From: Ideonella oryzae
GTDB taxonomy: Bacteria > Pseudomonadota > Gammaproteobacteria > Burkholderiales > Burkholderiaceae_C
Length of the DNA stretch: 64,000 nucleotides
Assembly: GCF_024055665.1 (NCBI RefSeq)
Contig: NZ_JAMXMC010000003.1
Span: forward strand, 284,814-348,813
Direction: 5' to 3'
Below, piece by piece: positions 51,638 to 61,282 of the stretch. Position 1 is the first letter of the stretch. Every line of letters starts with the position of its first letter. The notes beneath the pieces are model-generated. The model was not told where the DNA came from. It saw only the letters and a program-made list of their open reading frames with translations, and did no database searches. Both the position numbers and the translations under genes were made by a program.

Positions 51638-52510
51638 ATGACTGCATCCCTTGACGCCACGCGCGCACTTGCCCCGGTCTCCGACGACGACGCGATCGAC
51701 CATGAGTTCAGCTTCGGCCCGGCCGATTTTGAACGGGTGCGCAAGCTCATCTACCAGCGTGCCGGCATCAGCCTGCATGACGGCAAGCGGGCCATGGTCT
51801 ACAGCCGGCTGTCGCGCCGACTGCGCGAGACCGGCCACCGCAGCTTCAAGGACTACCTGCAGTGGCTCGAAGGGGTCAGCGGCCCGGCCGGCGAGCAGGA
51901 ATGGCAGCAGTTCGTCAACAGCCTCACCACCAACCTGACCTCCTTCTTCCGCGAGGAACACCATTTCCAGGCGCTGGCCGAGGCGCTCAAGGGCTTCAAG
52001 GGCAAGCCGCCACGCATCTGGTGCGCTGCGTCCTCGACGGGCGAAGAGCCCTACTCCATCGCCATGGTGCTGGCAGAAGTGCTGGGCGAGCATTGCGGCG
52101 CCCGGCTGGTGGCCAGCGACATTGACACCAAGGTGCTGTCCACCGCCCGCCGCGGGGTGTATTCCACCGATGCACGGGGTTTGTCGCCCGAGCGTCTCAA
52201 GCGCCACTTCCTGCGCGGCACCGGGGCCAATGCCGGCTTCATCCGCATCAAGCCGGAACTGGCCAAGATGGTGGACTTCCGTCCCTTCAACCTGATGACC
52301 CCCCACTGGTCGATGGGCGAGCCCTTCGACATGGTGTTCTGTCGCAACGTGATGATCTATTTCGATCACGACACCCAGCGCTCCGTGCTGCATCGCATCC
52401 ACGGGGTGATGCGTCCGGGTGGCCTGCTCTTCGTCGGCCACTCCGAGAACTTCACCGATGCCCGGGACTGGTTTGTCCTGCGCGGCAAGACCATCTACCA
52501 GCGCGTCTGA
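51638..52510 (+). CDS. cheR: Chemotaxis methyltransferase CheR
   Basis: A 290-residue SAM-dependent methyltransferase that methylates Glu residues of chemoreceptors. An N-terminal helical domain (about 20-90, FERVRKLIYQRAGISL) binds receptors; the C-terminal domain carries the SAM site in IWCAASSTGEEPYSIAM and the later FCRNVMIYF. The family-typical TNLTSFFRE is present. ATG 51638 is the first true ATG in frame; an upstream TTG at 51575 is unlikely. It starts the cheR-cheD-cheB set; no receptor or cheA gene lies in the window. Confidence 0.96.
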   Translation: MTASLDATRALAPVSDDDAIDHEFSFGPADFERVRKLIYQRAGISLHDGKRAMVYSRLSRRLRETGHRSFKDYLQWLEGVSGPAGEQEWQQFVNSLTTNLTSFFREEHHFQALAEALKGFKGKPPRIWCAASSTGEEPYSIAMVLAEVLGEHCGARLVASDIDTKVLSTARRGVYSTDARGLSPERLKRHFLRGTGANAGFIRIKPELAKMVDFRPFNLMTPHWSMGEPFDMVFCRNVMIYFDHDTQRSVLHRIHGVMRPGGLLFVGHSENFTDARDWFVLRGKTIYQRV

Positions 52511-52521
52511 ACGGAGCCCCC

Positions 52522-53208
52522 ATGGCCACCCTGCCCACCCCCTCCCTGCGAACGGCAGCCCCCCCCATGCCCAACCCGGCGGCGCTGCCCAACCGCACGG
52601 CCCGTCTGGAACGCCTGAAGGCCCAGCCCCGCAAACCGGGCGAGGCGTCCTTTTTCTTCTACGACGCGCACTTCAAGAATGAGGCGGTGAAGGTGCTGCC
52701 CGGCGAGTACTACGTGGACAACGAGGACATCCTCGTCATGACCACGCTGGGCTCCTGCATCGCCGCCTGCCTGTGGGACCGCAATGCCCGCGTCGGCGGC
52801 ATGAACCACTTCATGCTGCCGGAGGGAACGGGCGACTCGGGCCGCTACGGCAGCTATGCGATGGAACTGCTGATCAACGAGATGATGAAGCGCGGGGCCT
52901 CGCGGATGACGATGGAAGCCAAGATCTTCGGCGGCGGCGCCGTGATCAGCGGCATGAACACGATCAACGTGGGCGAGCGCAACACCAAGTTCGTCACCGA
53001 CTTCCTGGCCACGGAGCGCATTCCCATCGTGTCCAAGGATGTGCTGGACATCTACCCCCGCAAGGTCTGCTTCCTGCCAGCCAGTGGCAAGGCCATGGTC
53101 AAGCGCCTGGCCCCCGCCAGCGCCGACGCCTTGGTCGCCCAGGACCGCCTGGCGGCCCAACGCGCCGCTCCCGCCACCACCGGCGGCGGCTCGATCGACC
53201 TGTTCTGA
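52522..53208 (+). CDS. cheD: Chemoreceptor glutamine deamidase CheD
   Basis: A 228-residue deamidase that converts receptor Gln to Glu. The catalytic Cys lies in [13 protein letters not shown] and the His in [22 protein letters not shown] and FGGGAVI are further signatures. The N-terminal 50 residues and the Ala/Thr-rich C-terminus exceed the short CheD form. It starts 11 bases after cheR, and cheB follows by 35 bases, so the three act as an adaptation module. Confidence 0.95.
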   Translation: MATLPTPSLRTAAPPMPNPAALPNRTARLERLKAQPRKPGEASFFFYDAHFKNEAVKVLPGEYYVDNEDILVMTTLGSCIAACLWDRNARVGGMNHFMLPEGTGDSGRYGSYAMELLINEMMKRGASRMTMEAKIFGGGAVISGMNTINVGERNTKFVTDFLATERIPIVSKDVLDIYPRKVCFLPASGKAMVKRLAPASADALVAQDRLAAQRAAPATTGGGSIDLF

Positions 53209-53243
53209 ACCCCACACCGACAAGACTCCGGAGGACCGACAAG

Positions 53244-54383
53244 ATGGCCAAGACACGCGTGGTGGTGGTGGACGATTCCGCTCTGGTGCGCAGCCTGCTG
53301 AGCGAAATCATCAACCACCAGCCGGACATGGAGTGCATCGGCGCGGCGGCAGATCCCTTCGCCGCGCGGGAGATGATCCGCAACCTCAATCCCGACGTGA
53401 TCACGCTGGACGTGGAGATGCCGCGCATGGACGGCATCGACTTCCTGTCCAAGCTGATGCGCCTGCGCCCGATGCCGGTGGTGATGGTCTCCACCCTGAC
53501 CGAGCGGGGCGCCGAAGTCACGCTCAAGGCCCTGGAGCTGGGCGCCATCGACTTTGTGGCCAAGCCCAAGATCGGCATCGCCGACGGGCTCAAGCAGCTC
53601 GGCGAGGAGATCACCGACAAGGTCCGCATCGCGGCCAAGGCCCACATCAAGCGACTGGCCCAGCCGGCACCTGCCCGGCCCGCCGCGCCAGGCGGTGCCG
53701 TGGCGGCGGTCTCGGCGGTCGCATCTCCTGCCGTGGCAGGTGGCGCAGCACGCCCGGCACCCAGCTCTGGACTGGGACGGATCTCCACCGAGAAGATCAT
53801 CTTCATCGGGGCCTCCACCGGCGGCACCGAAGCGACCAAGGAAGTGCTGCTGGGCCTGCCACCCGATGCGCCGGCCGTGGTCATCACCCAGCACATGCCG
53901 CCGGGCTTCACCCGCAGCTACGCCGCCCGGCTGGATGGCCTGTGCCGCATCCGGGTCAAGGAGGCCGTGGACGGCGAACGGATCCTGCCGGGCCATGCCT
54001 ACATCGCTCCGGGTGGCCTGCACCTGAGCGTGGAACGCTCGGGGGCCAACTACATCGCCCGCGTGCGCGACGGCGAACCGGTGAACCGACACAAGCCTTC
54101 AGTGGAGGTGCTGTTCGAATCTGCCGCGCGGGTGGCGGGCCCCAACGCCTTCGGCATCATGCTGACCGGCATGGGTGCGGATGGCGCCAAGGCCATGCGG
54201 ATGATGCGCGATGCCGGGGCCTACAACTACTGCCAGGACGAGGCCAGCTGTGTGGTGTTCGGCATGCCGCGCGAAGCCATCGAAGCCGGTGCGGCCCATG
54301 AGGTACTGCCGCTCACCCAGATCGCCCCGCACCTGATGGACAAGCTGCGCCAGACCCACGGCGCCCTGCTGCACCGGGTGTGA
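53244..54383 (+). CDS. cheB: Chemotaxis methylesterase CheB
   Basis: A 379-residue two-domain enzyme. The receiver (1-120) has the acceptor Asp56 in [12 protein letters not shown] and Lys in FVAKPKIG; an Ala/Pro-rich linker (135-180) follows. The methylesterase domain (about 185-375) carries the Ser-His-Asp triad: [17 protein letters not shown] and [10 protein letters not shown]. It removes receptor methyl groups and, with CheR and CheD, resets sensitivity. A GGAG site precedes ATG 53244. A palindromic hairpin lies right after the stop. Confidence 0.97.
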   Translation: MAKTRVVVVDDSALVRSLLSEIINHQPDMECIGAAADPFAAREMIRNLNPDVITLDVEMPRMDGIDFLSKLMRLRPMPVVMVSTLTERGAEVTLKALELGAIDFVAKPKIGIADGLKQLGEEITDKVRIAAKAHIKRLAQPAPARPAAPGGAVAAVSAVASPAVAGGAARPAPSSGLGRISTEKIIFIGASTGGTEATKEVLLGLPPDAPAVVITQHMPPGFTRSYAARLDGLCRIRVKEAVDGERILPGHAYIAPGGLHLSVERSGANYIARVRDGEPVNRHKPSVEVLFESAARVAGPNAFGIMLTGMGADGAKAMRMMRDAGAYNYCQDEASCVVFGMPREAIEAGAAHEVLPLTQIAPHLMDKLRQTHGALLHRV

Positions 54384-54385
54384 GC

Positions 54386-54406
54386 CCAGGGGGCGGTGCC
54401 CCCTGG
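54386..54406. terminator. Bidirectional hairpin between cheB and the sulfotransferase gene
   Basis: CCAGGGGGC pairs perfectly with GCCCCCTGG (9 bases) around GGT, just after the cheB stop and before the convergent sulfotransferase stop. There is no long T tract, so efficiency is uncertain. Confidence 0.55.
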
Positions 54407-54409
54407 AAC

Positions 54410-55177
54410 TCAGTCTGGCGTGAAGCGGGGCACAGCTTCCAGGGCCCGGGCCAGTTCGGCCCGGCCGGCGAACTCCTGGTACTTGTGCCGCGTGCCCTGG
54501 TTGCCCTTGCCCACCACGTCCTGGGCCAGGGCCATCGCGTCCCCGACGCCGCCTTGCCAGCCCAGGTAGGCAAACAGCGCCGTCAATCGCTCCGCAGCCA
54601 CGGCCAGGCTTGGCGCCTGGTACAGGTCCTCGAAAGCCAGGGCCTGCGACGAGGCCCCCAGTTCCCTCAGAAGGTGCCAGACGCTGCCGAGTTCGCTGGC
54701 GCAGCGGCGTTCGTGCGCCACTAGGCTGTCAACCGGCAACACCGACGCCTGCAATGCCGCATCCGAAGGCTGCTTCCCCGGCCCCCAGACCCCGGTCACC
54801 TTGGCGAAATGCAGCGACAGCAGGCGATCCAGCGGATCACGGCGGTACAGGAAGAAGTGTTTGAAGCCGGCCTGCACGCTGGCCCGCGCCAGGGCCAGGT
54901 TCACGGCCGAAGGCACGTTTTCCACACAGTGCTTGATGACTGTCGGCCGGGCACAGATCTCGCGCAGGGACGTGGCCAGAGCGGCCTCGTCACGGTCCCG
55001 CTGCCAGTTCTGCGCCACATAGCCCCAGTTCCGGTCACCGTTGAAAGGCTCATGCGGCACCGAAGGAAGACCCGAGCGCTGCACCAGATGGGCCGTGAGG
55101 TTGGTGCCACCGGTGCGTTGCAGCGTCCAGATGATCAGGGGGGCATTGGGAGCCGGGGCGGTTACTGCCGAAGTCAT
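54410..55177 (-). CDS. Sulfotransferase-family protein
   Basis: A 255-residue protein starting at ATG 55177. It begins with the PAPS-binding P-loop in IIWTLQRTGGTNLT (QRTGGTNL at 20-27), the form used by Stf0-like and carbohydrate/glycolipid sulfotransferases. FFLYRRDPLDRLLSLH supplies the Arg/Ser of the 3'-phosphate-binding loop. No membrane segment. It lies 69 bases downstream of the second glutamine-synthetase-like gene on the same strand. The substrate is not evident. This pairing is not one I know from the rest of the conserved cluster. Confidence 0.8.
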   Translation of the reverse strand: MTSAVTAPAPNAPLIIWTLQRTGGTNLTAHLVQRSGLPSVPHEPFNGDRNWGYVAQNWQRDRDEAALATSLREICARPTVIKHCVENVPSAVNLALARASVQAGFKHFFLYRRDPLDRLLSLHFAKVTGVWGPGKQPSDAALQASVLPVDSLVAHERRCASELGSVWHLLRELGASSQALAFEDLYQAPSLAVAAERLTALFAYLGWQGGVGDAMALAQDVVGKGNQGTRHKYQEFAGRAELARALEAVPRFTPD

Positions 55178-55246
55178 GGTGCCTCGCAAAACTGAGTCAA
55201 TTTGTGATGGTCTGTCACCACCTGAGCTTACACAAGCGGGATGGCC

Positions 55247-56599
55247 TCAGGCCTGTCCCACGAGATAACGACGCTCCCAGGCGGTGATTTCGGCTTGGTA
55301 GTGATCGTGCTCAAGCTGTTTGACGGCAAGGTAGGCGCGGATGAAATCCGGCCCCAGCAGCTCCTGCGCGTGGAGGCTCCCCGCCAGACGTTCGTGCGCG
55401 GCCATGAACGTCTGGGGCAGTTCATGAGTCTGCTGGTAACCATCGCCGACCAGGGCGGCGGTCGGCGCGCACTGCGTCTGCATTCCCGCCAGACCGGCTG
55501 CCAGCGAGGCAGCAATGGCCAGATAAGGGTTGGCATCCGCTCCGGCCAGGCGGTTCTCCACCCGTCGGGCCGCTGGGGCGCTGAGGGGTACACGCAGGCC
55601 GGCGGTGCGATTGTCCTCGCCCCATTGCAGATTGATGGGCGCCTGGCTGCCGGTGACATAGCGCCGGTAGGAATTGACGAAGGGTGCGAACACCAGCACC
55701 AGATCGGGCAGATAGGTCTGGAGTCCGCCGATGTAGTGCGCAAAGGCCGGCGTGGCCTGGCCCGCTTCGTCGCTGAAGATGTTGCGCCCATGGGCGTCCA
55801 CCACGCTCTGGTGCAGATGCATGCTGCTGCCCGCCTCGCCCGCGATGGGCTTGGCCATGAACACCGCGTTCATGCCATGGCGCAGCGCAATCTCCTTGGC
55901 CGCGTACTTGAAGAGAAAGGCCTGGTCCGCCAGCTGCAACGCGTCGCCGTGCAGCAGGTTGATCTCGTACTGGCTGCAGCCGACCTCGTGGATCCAGGTG
56001 TCGGCGGCAATGCCCAGCGTGTCCAGCGCGGCCTGGAATTCGTCCCAGAAGGGTGCCAGGGCGTTGAGCAGGTTCATGCTGAAGGCCGACTGCCCCACCT
56101 CCCCCTGCCCGGCACGCCCCTTGGGTGGCCGCAGGGCCTGGGCAGGATCGGTGCAGACCTCGGTCAGATAGAACTCGATCTCCGGCGCCACGACCGGAGA
56201 CAGGCCCAGGGCGGCGTAGCGCGCCAGCACGTTCTTCAGCACCGAACGCGGGGCGAAGGCGCAGAGCTCGCCATCGAGTTCCACGCAGTCGTGCACGGCC
56301 AGATAGCGCGGCACGCTGGCCCAAGGTGAGCGCCGCAGCGTGGCCAGATCGGGCACCAGGCGCACGTCCGGGTCCTCGTCCGGGAAGATCGGATCGTAGG
56401 AGTACTCCCCCGTGACGCACTGCATCGGGATGGCCTGGGCCATGCGCAGCTCCTGTCCCCGAGCAAAGGACGCCGCCGGCATCAGCTTGCCGCGCGGATA
56501 ACCCGAGACATCGGGAAACAGGCACTCCACGTCCCGCACACCCTCCTGGCTAAAGCGTTGCAGAAGATCGGCGGCGGTGGGGAGGTGGCTCATCGTCAT
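55247..56599 (-). CDS. Second glutamine-synthetase-family ligase (PuuA-like)
   Basis: A 450-residue paralogue of the ligase at 19283-20617, sharing PEIEFYL, the ligand set in SQYEINLLHG, MHLHQS, NRTAGLR and NPYLAIAASLAAG. As in PuuA it is about 450 residues and lacks the GlnA adenylylation region. It starts 14 bases after hemW on the same strand; MTMSHLP could also start at the second Met. Likely role is gamma-glutamylation of an amine; the amine is unknown. It is the only apparent insertion between the conserved kinase-phosphatase-rph-rdgB-hemW set and the chemotaxis genes. Confidence 0.85.
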   Translation of the reverse strand: MTMSHLPTAADLLQRFSQEGVRDVECLFPDVSGYPRGKLMPAASFARGQELRMAQAIPMQCVTGEYSYDPIFPDEDPDVRLVPDLATLRRSPWASVPRYLAVHDCVELDGELCAFAPRSVLKNVLARYAALGLSPVVAPEIEFYLTEVCTDPAQALRPPKGRAGQGEVGQSAFSMNLLNALAPFWDEFQAALDTLGIAADTWIHEVGCSQYEINLLHGDALQLADQAFLFKYAAKEIALRHGMNAVFMAKPIAGEAGSSMHLHQSVVDAHGRNIFSDEAGQATPAFAHYIGGLQTYLPDLVLVFAPFVNSYRRYVTGSQAPINLQWGEDNRTAGLRVPLSAPAARRVENRLAGADANPYLAIAASLAAGLAGMQTQCAPTAALVGDGYQQTHELPQTFMAAHERLAGSLHAQELLGPDFIRAYLAVKQLEHDHYQAEITAWERRYLVGQA

Positions 56600-56613
56600 G
56601 ACCGGCTCGGGCC

Positions 56614-57867
56614 TCAGAGAAAGAGTTCTTGCAGATCGCTCAGGAAATCGAAGCCCCGGGCGGTGGGCCGCAGCACGGGGCCCTGCGGCGTCTCCAGACG
56701 CTCAAGCAGCCCACGTGCCACAGCCTGATCGACAGGCGCGGTCAGCGCCGAGGGGGGCAGGCCTGTCCGCTCACCGAACAGACCGAGTTCGAAGCCCTCG
56801 CGCAGGCGCAGGGCGTTGAGCATGAACTCGAAGGGCAGCGCCTTGCGGGCCACCTCCTGCTCATTGGACACGGCCTGCCCGGCCAGGGCCTCGCGCATGT
56901 AGGCCGCCGGCTCGCGCCACTTCACCTGACGCAGCACCCGGTGCGGGAAGCTCAGCTTGCCATGCGCCCCGGCCCCCAGGCCCAGGTAGTCGCCGAACTG
57001 CCAGTAATTCAGGTTGTGGGTGCAACGGTGGCCCGGCCGCGCATAGGCGGAGACTTCGTAGCGCTCCAGTCCAGCCGCCGCAGTGAGTTCGACCAGACGG
57101 TCCAGCATCTCCGCGCTGATGTCCTCGTCGGGCAGCACCGGGGGCTTGAGCGCAAACGCAGTGTTGGGCTCCAGCGTCAGGTGGTAAAGCGACAGGTGGG
57201 GCGGCGCGAAGGACAGCGCGGTCCGCAGGTCGGTCTCCAGACCCGCCATGTCCTGCCCCGGCAGGGCGTACATCAGGTCCAGGTTGAAGGTGTCGAACAC
57301 CTCGGCGGCCAGTTCGGCCGCGGCCAGGGCCTGCCGCCGGTCGTGCACACGCCCCAGGGCCTTGAGCTTGGCATCGTCGAAGCTTTGCACGCCGATCGAC
57401 AGGCGGGTCACGCCAGCCTCGCGGAAGGCCCGGAACCGGGCCGCCTCGAAGGTGCCCGGATTCGCCTCCAGCGTCACCTCGCAGCCCGGTTGCAGCGGCA
57501 GCAGGGTGCGCAGCTCGCTCAGCAGACGGGCAATGCCCTCCGGCGAGAACAGGCTGGGCGTGCCGCCGCCCAGGAACACGCTGTGCACGCCGCGCCCCCA
57601 GACCAGCGGCAGACTGGCCTCCAGATCGGCGCGCAGCGCGTCCAGGTAGCGGGCCTCGGGCAGTTCGCCGGGGGTGACCGCATGCGAGTTGAAGTCGCAG
57701 TAAGGGCACTTCTGCAGACACCAGGGCAGATGCACATAGACCGACAGGGGGGGCGGTGCGCCCAGCTGCAGGGTGCCTGGGCGCAAATAGCGGTCAGGCA
57801 GCGCCAACACGCTGCGTTCCGCGAGGGTGCCGGGGGGCGGGGTGTCCGTCATGCAGCCAGAGACCAT
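56614..57867 (-). CDS. hemW: Radical SAM coproporphyrinogen-oxidase-like haem chaperone HemW
   Basis: A 417-residue radical SAM protein. The [4Fe-4S] cluster cysteines are in VHLPWCLQKCPYCDF, the C-x3-C-x2-C motif of the HemN/HemW family; the region upstream lacks the extra N-terminal residues of HemN proper. SVFLGGGTPSLF and LSIGVQSFDDAKLKALGRVHD are SAM-site blocks, and the C-terminal HemN_C domain is present. I choose ATG 57867, which shares a base with the rdgB stop (TGATG); ATG 57852 (MTDTPP) is equally possible. The function is haem trafficking, not coproporphyrinogen oxidation. Confidence 0.92.
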   Translation of the reverse strand: MVSGCMTDTPPPGTLAERSVLALPDRYLRPGTLQLGAPPPLSVYVHLPWCLQKCPYCDFNSHAVTPGELPEARYLDALRADLEASLPLVWGRGVHSVFLGGGTPSLFSPEGIARLLSELRTLLPLQPGCEVTLEANPGTFEAARFRAFREAGVTRLSIGVQSFDDAKLKALGRVHDRRQALAAAELAAEVFDTFNLDLMYALPGQDMAGLETDLRTALSFAPPHLSLYHLTLEPNTAFALKPPVLPDEDISAEMLDRLVELTAAAGLERYEVSAYARPGHRCTHNLNYWQFGDYLGLGAGAHGKLSFPHRVLRQVKWREPAAYMREALAGQAVSNEQEVARKALPFEFMLNALRLREGFELGLFGERTGLPPSALTAPVDQAVARGLLERLETPQGPVLRPTARGFDFLSDLQELFL

Positions 57868-58511
57868 CAGGCCAGGTGCCAGTCGCCACGCAGGCGCTCG
57901 ACCATCTGCGCCGCGGCCAAGGCGCGGTGGCTGTGGGCGTTCTTGGTCTCGGCGGGCAGCTCGGCCACCGTGCAGCCGAAGGCGGGAATGAACATCAGCG
58001 GGTCGTAGCCAAAGCCGCCCTGCCCTTGCGGGGCCGCGAGGATCTCGCCGCCCCAGCGACCGAAGGCGATCAGCGGCTCGGGATCGGCCGCCGAACGCAC
58101 CGCCACCAGCGTGCAGACAAAGGCGGCACGGCGGTCGCTGACACTGTGCAGACGCTGCAGCAGCAAGGTGTTGTTGGCCTGGTCCTGCCATCGACGCAAG
58201 GCTTCACGATCCAGACTGGGGTTGGCCTCAACGGGGGCGAACACGGCGCTCTGCACGCCCGGCGCACCGCCCAGTGCGTCCACGCACAGACCGGAATCGT
58301 CGGCGATCGCCGGGAGACCCGTGGCCTGAGCCGCATGCCGCGCCTTGGCCAGCGCGTTCTCGATGAACGTGATGTGCGGCTCCTCGGCCTCGCTCACGCC
58401 CAGCGAGCCCTGGGTCACCAGTTCGATGGGCAGGGGGCCGAACAGGGCGCCCAGCTCCTTGAGCTTCTTGGCGTTGTTGGAGGCCAGCACCAGACGCAGC
58501 GGCGCGCTCAT
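57867..58511 (-). CDS. rdgB: dITP/XTP pyrophosphatase (Ham1/RdgB)
   Basis: A 214-residue enzyme that removes non-canonical purine nucleoside triphosphates. SNNAKKLKEL at the N-terminus, IADDSGLCVDALGGAPGV (active-site Asp) and GGFGYDPLMFIP, NAHSHRALA at the C-terminus are the Ham1 signature. The loop after PGVQSA, usually RYAG in other bacteria, is longer and reads VFAPVEANPS. It starts 11 bases after rph; hemW follows with a one-base overlap. Confidence 0.95.
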   Translation of the reverse strand: MSAPLRLVLASNNAKKLKELGALFGPLPIELVTQGSLGVSEAEEPHITFIENALAKARHAAQATGLPAIADDSGLCVDALGGAPGVQSAVFAPVEANPSLDREALRRWQDQANNTLLLQRLHSVSDRRAAFVCTLVAVRSAADPEPLIAFGRWGGEILAAPQGQGGFGYDPLMFIPAFGCTVAELPAETKNAHSHRALAAAQMVERLRGDWHLA

Positions 58512-58521
58512 GCCTACCCCC

Positions 58522-59265
58522 TCAATCCGCCTGGGACAGCGGCTGGGCCAGCGCCACCTGCTGCAGGCCCACCAGCTCGGTGATGCCGGCGGTCGCCAGG
58601 GCCATGAGTTGGTCCATTTCGCCTCGGGTGAAGGGCACGCCTTCGGCGGTGCCCTGGATCTCGACGAAGCCACCGGCACCGGTCATCACCACGTTCATGT
58701 CGGTGTCGCAGGCCGAGTCCTCGACATACTCCAGGTCCAGCAGCGGCGTGCCTTCGACGATGCCGACCGAGATGGCTGCCACATGGTCACGGATGGGCGA
58801 AGCCTTCAGCAGGCCCTGGTCCAGCAGCCGTTGCACCGCATCCTGCGCCGCCACGAAGGCGCCGGTGATGGCCGCCGTGCGGGTGCCACCATCGGCCTGC
58901 AGTACATCGCAGTCCAGCGTGATGGTGCGCTCGCCCAGCGCGGCCAGGTCGAACACCGCGCGCAGCGAGCGGCCGATCAGGCGCTGGATCTCCTGGGTGC
59001 GGCCCGTCTGCTTGCCCTTGGCGGCCTCGCGGGCGCTGCGGGTGTGGGTGGCACGCGGCAGCATGCCGTACTCGGCCGTCACCCAGCCCTCACCGCTGCC
59101 CTTCTTGTGGGGCGGCACCTTCTCCTCGACCGAGGCGGTGCACAGCACACGGGTCTGGCCGAATTCGATCAGCACCGAGCCCTCTGCGTGGCGGGTGAAG
59201 CCGCGGGTGATGCGCACCGGGCGCAGGGCATGGGCCGCACGGCCCTGGGTTCGTTCGTAGCTCAT
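58522..59265 (-). CDS. rph: Ribonuclease PH
   Basis: A 247-residue phosphorolytic exoribonuclease that trims tRNA 3' ends, standard length. It starts [24 protein letters not shown], the family signature (Arg residues cited), and has [14 protein letters not shown] and the phosphate-site block [13 protein letters not shown]. It lies between the PP2C phosphatase gene (72 bases upstream) and rdgB, in the conserved order rph-rdgB-hemW. Confidence 0.97.
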   Translation of the reverse strand: MSYERTQGRAAHALRPVRITRGFTRHAEGSVLIEFGQTRVLCTASVEEKVPPHKKGSGEGWVTAEYGMLPRATHTRSAREAAKGKQTGRTQEIQRLIGRSLRAVFDLAALGERTITLDCDVLQADGGTRTAAITGAFVAAQDAVQRLLDQGLLKASPIRDHVAAISVGIVEGTPLLDLEYVEDSACDTDMNVVMTGAGGFVEIQGTAEGVPFTRGEMDQLMALATAGITELVGLQQVALAQPLSQAD

Positions 59266-59337
59266 CGGAGGTGCATTGCTTTCAAGAACAACGGCCGCCT
59301 GCGGGCGAGGCGGCCGTGAAGGAATCGGGAGGGCCGG

Positions 59338-60252
59338 TCAGTTGCCAGGCTTGCGCGGTGAACGGCGGATGGCCTCGTTGATCTCGCGGATCGAGCGTTC
59401 GATCTCGGCCTCGTCCAGATCAGCCGCCCCGCTGTCGCTCATCGAGGCCTGGATGGTCGAGGCGAAGACGTCTTCACCCAGGGTACGGGTGGAGATGCCC
59501 ACGGTGGAGTCGGCATCTTCGACCGCCTCCCACTCGACGCCCAGCAGCGTCACGTTGTCAGAATGCGGACCGCCGTTGCGCAGCGCTTCCTCGACCAGAT
59601 CGGGCACCGCGTCCTGCAGTGGCCGGTCGCTGAGCATCTCGACGATGACCTCGTCGGACACGCTGCTCCACAGGCCGTCGGAGCAGACGACGAGGCGATC
59701 GCCCGGCAGCAGAGGCACCGGGCCGACCGTGTCAATCACCGGCTTGCCGGGGCTGCCCATGCAGGTGAAGAGCACCGAGCGGTTGAAGCGCGCGTCGATG
59801 GGCACGACATGGGCCAGACTCTCCTGCAGCTCGATGTAGGAGTGGTCCCGTGTGCGGGCATGCAGCTGCCCCTTGCGCACCAGGTACAGGCGCGAATCGC
59901 CGCAGTGCGCCCAGTAGGCCGACTTGCCCTGCAGCACGCAGGCCACGACGGTGGTGCGCGGCGTGTCCACCAGGGCCCGTTCGGTCGCGTAGCGGAGCAG
60001 CTGATGGTGGCCGGCCAGGATGGCGTCCTGAAGAAAGCGGATCGGATTCTTCAGCGCGGGCTTGGCCTCGCGCTGGAAGGCGGCCGCCAGGGTCTGCAGC
60101 GCGAGCTGCGAGGCCACCTCGCCTTCGGGGTGACCGCCCATGCCATCGGCCAGGGCGAACAGGCCGGACTCCCGCGTGTAGCAGTAGCCCATCCGGTCCT
60201 CGTTCTTCTCGCGGCCGCCCTTGCGGCTGATCTGGTAGACGGAAAACCTCAT
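59338..60252 (-). CDS. PP2C-family Ser/Thr protein phosphatase
   Basis: A 304-residue metal-dependent phosphatase. The Asp ligands lie in GREKNEDRMG and ALADGMGGHPEG near the N-terminus, then AHCGDSRLYLVRKG, CSDGLWSSVSDE and HSDNVTLL, the PP2C motif series. An acidic C-terminal tail (about 255-304) is extra. ATG 60252 is used; the codon before it is GTG. It follows the Ser/Thr kinase gene by 31 bases, so the pair are likely to work on the same targets, as in other Burkholderiales. Confidence 0.93.
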   Translation of the reverse strand: MRFSVYQISRKGGREKNEDRMGYCYTRESGLFALADGMGGHPEGEVASQLALQTLAAAFQREAKPALKNPIRFLQDAILAGHHQLLRYATERALVDTPRTTVVACVLQGKSAYWAHCGDSRLYLVRKGQLHARTRDHSYIELQESLAHVVPIDARFNRSVLFTCMGSPGKPVIDTVGPVPLLPGDRLVVCSDGLWSSVSDEVIVEMLSDRPLQDAVPDLVEEALRNGGPHSDNVTLLGVEWEAVEDADSTVGISTRTLGEDVFASTIQASMSDSGAADLDEAEIERSIREINEAIRRSPRKPGN

Positions 60253-60283
60253 CACGGGACCTGTGCTCTGAAGATGGCAGCGC

Positions 60284-61252
60284 TCAGGCGCGGCTGCCGG
60301 ACTTGAGGTTCTCGATCTGCAGCTTCAACCGTTCGGTGAAGCCCAGCGAGGTGTAGCGCCGCTCGGTCTCGCGCGAAAGCTCCTTCTGCAGCGCGAACAC
60401 ACTTTGCGGACGGGACAGCGGATCAAGCGACATGCACCATTCGGTGACCTCGATCAGGTTGTCGGAATAGACGTTGCGCATGCGCGAAAGCGACAGTTGC
60501 AGGCGGTCCTTCTCGATGCGCTGTGGCGCGTCATTGGGCGGGTAGCCCTGCATGCAGGCATAGATGCAGGCGCCGATGGCGTAGATGTCGGTCCAGGGCC
60601 CCAGCGAGCCGTCACGCCGGTACATCTCGGGCGCGGCAAAGCCCGGCGTGTACATCGGCCGGATGAAGTTGCCTTCCTTGCTCAGCACCTCGCGCGCCGC
60701 GCCGAAATCCAGCAGCACCGCCTTGTTGTCGTTGGTGATGAAGATGTTGGCCGGCTTGATGTCCAAGTGCAGCATCTTGTGCTGGTGGACGATGCGCAGC
60801 CCGCGCAAGATCTCATCGAACAGCGAACGGATGGTCGATTCGCGGAAAACCTTGTCGCGCTTGAGGTCGCGGGCAGTGACGATGAAGTCCTGCAGGGTGT
60901 CGCCCTGCAGGTAGTTCATCACCATGTAGACGGTCTCGTTCTCGCGGAAGAAGTTCAGCACCGAGACGACGCTGGGGTGGCTGATCTGCGCCAGCGAGCG
61001 GCCCTCCTCGAAGAAGCTCTTGAGGCCCAGCCGGTACAGCGGCTGCTTCTCTGGCTTGACGCGGGGGATCAGTTCGCCGGGGGCTCGTTCAGCCAGCGAA
61101 GCCGGGAGGTATTCCTTGAGCGCCACGAGGTGGCGGCTCTCGTCCTCGGCGAGGTAGACCACGCCAAAACCGCCGGCGGCCAGTTTCTTGACGATCTGGT
61201 AGCCACCGACCACGGTGCCCGCGGGCAACGGGGCGGGTTTCGGCTTTGACAT
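60284..61252 (-). CDS. Eukaryotic-type Ser/Thr protein kinase
   Basis: A 322-residue soluble kinase. The glycine loop is LAAGGFGVVYLAE (24-36), the ATP-anchoring Lys is in LVALKEYLP (about 46), the catalytic loop is HLDIKPANIF (about 160-169, Leu where most have Arg, so non-RD), and the metal-binding loop is LLDFGAARE. There is no membrane segment, PASTA repeat or C-terminal sensor, so it is a minimal cytoplasmic kinase. It starts 30 bases from the divergent yicC and is followed by its cognate phosphatase. Confidence 0.93.
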   Translation of the reverse strand: MSKPKPAPLPAGTVVGGYQIVKKLAAGGFGVVYLAEDESRHLVALKEYLPASLAERAPGELIPRVKPEKQPLYRLGLKSFFEEGRSLAQISHPSVVSVLNFFRENETVYMVMNYLQGDTLQDFIVTARDLKRDKVFRESTIRSLFDEILRGLRIVHQHKMLHLDIKPANIFITNDNKAVLLDFGAAREVLSKEGNFIRPMYTPGFAAPEMYRRDGSLGPWTDIYAIGACIYACMQGYPPNDAPQRIEKDRLQLSLSRMRNVYSDNLIEVTEWCMSLDPLSRPQSVFALQKELSRETERRYTSLGFTERLKLQIENLKSGSRA

Positions 61253-61282
61253 AATTGGGGTTTTGCTTCCTGCAAAAGCTTC

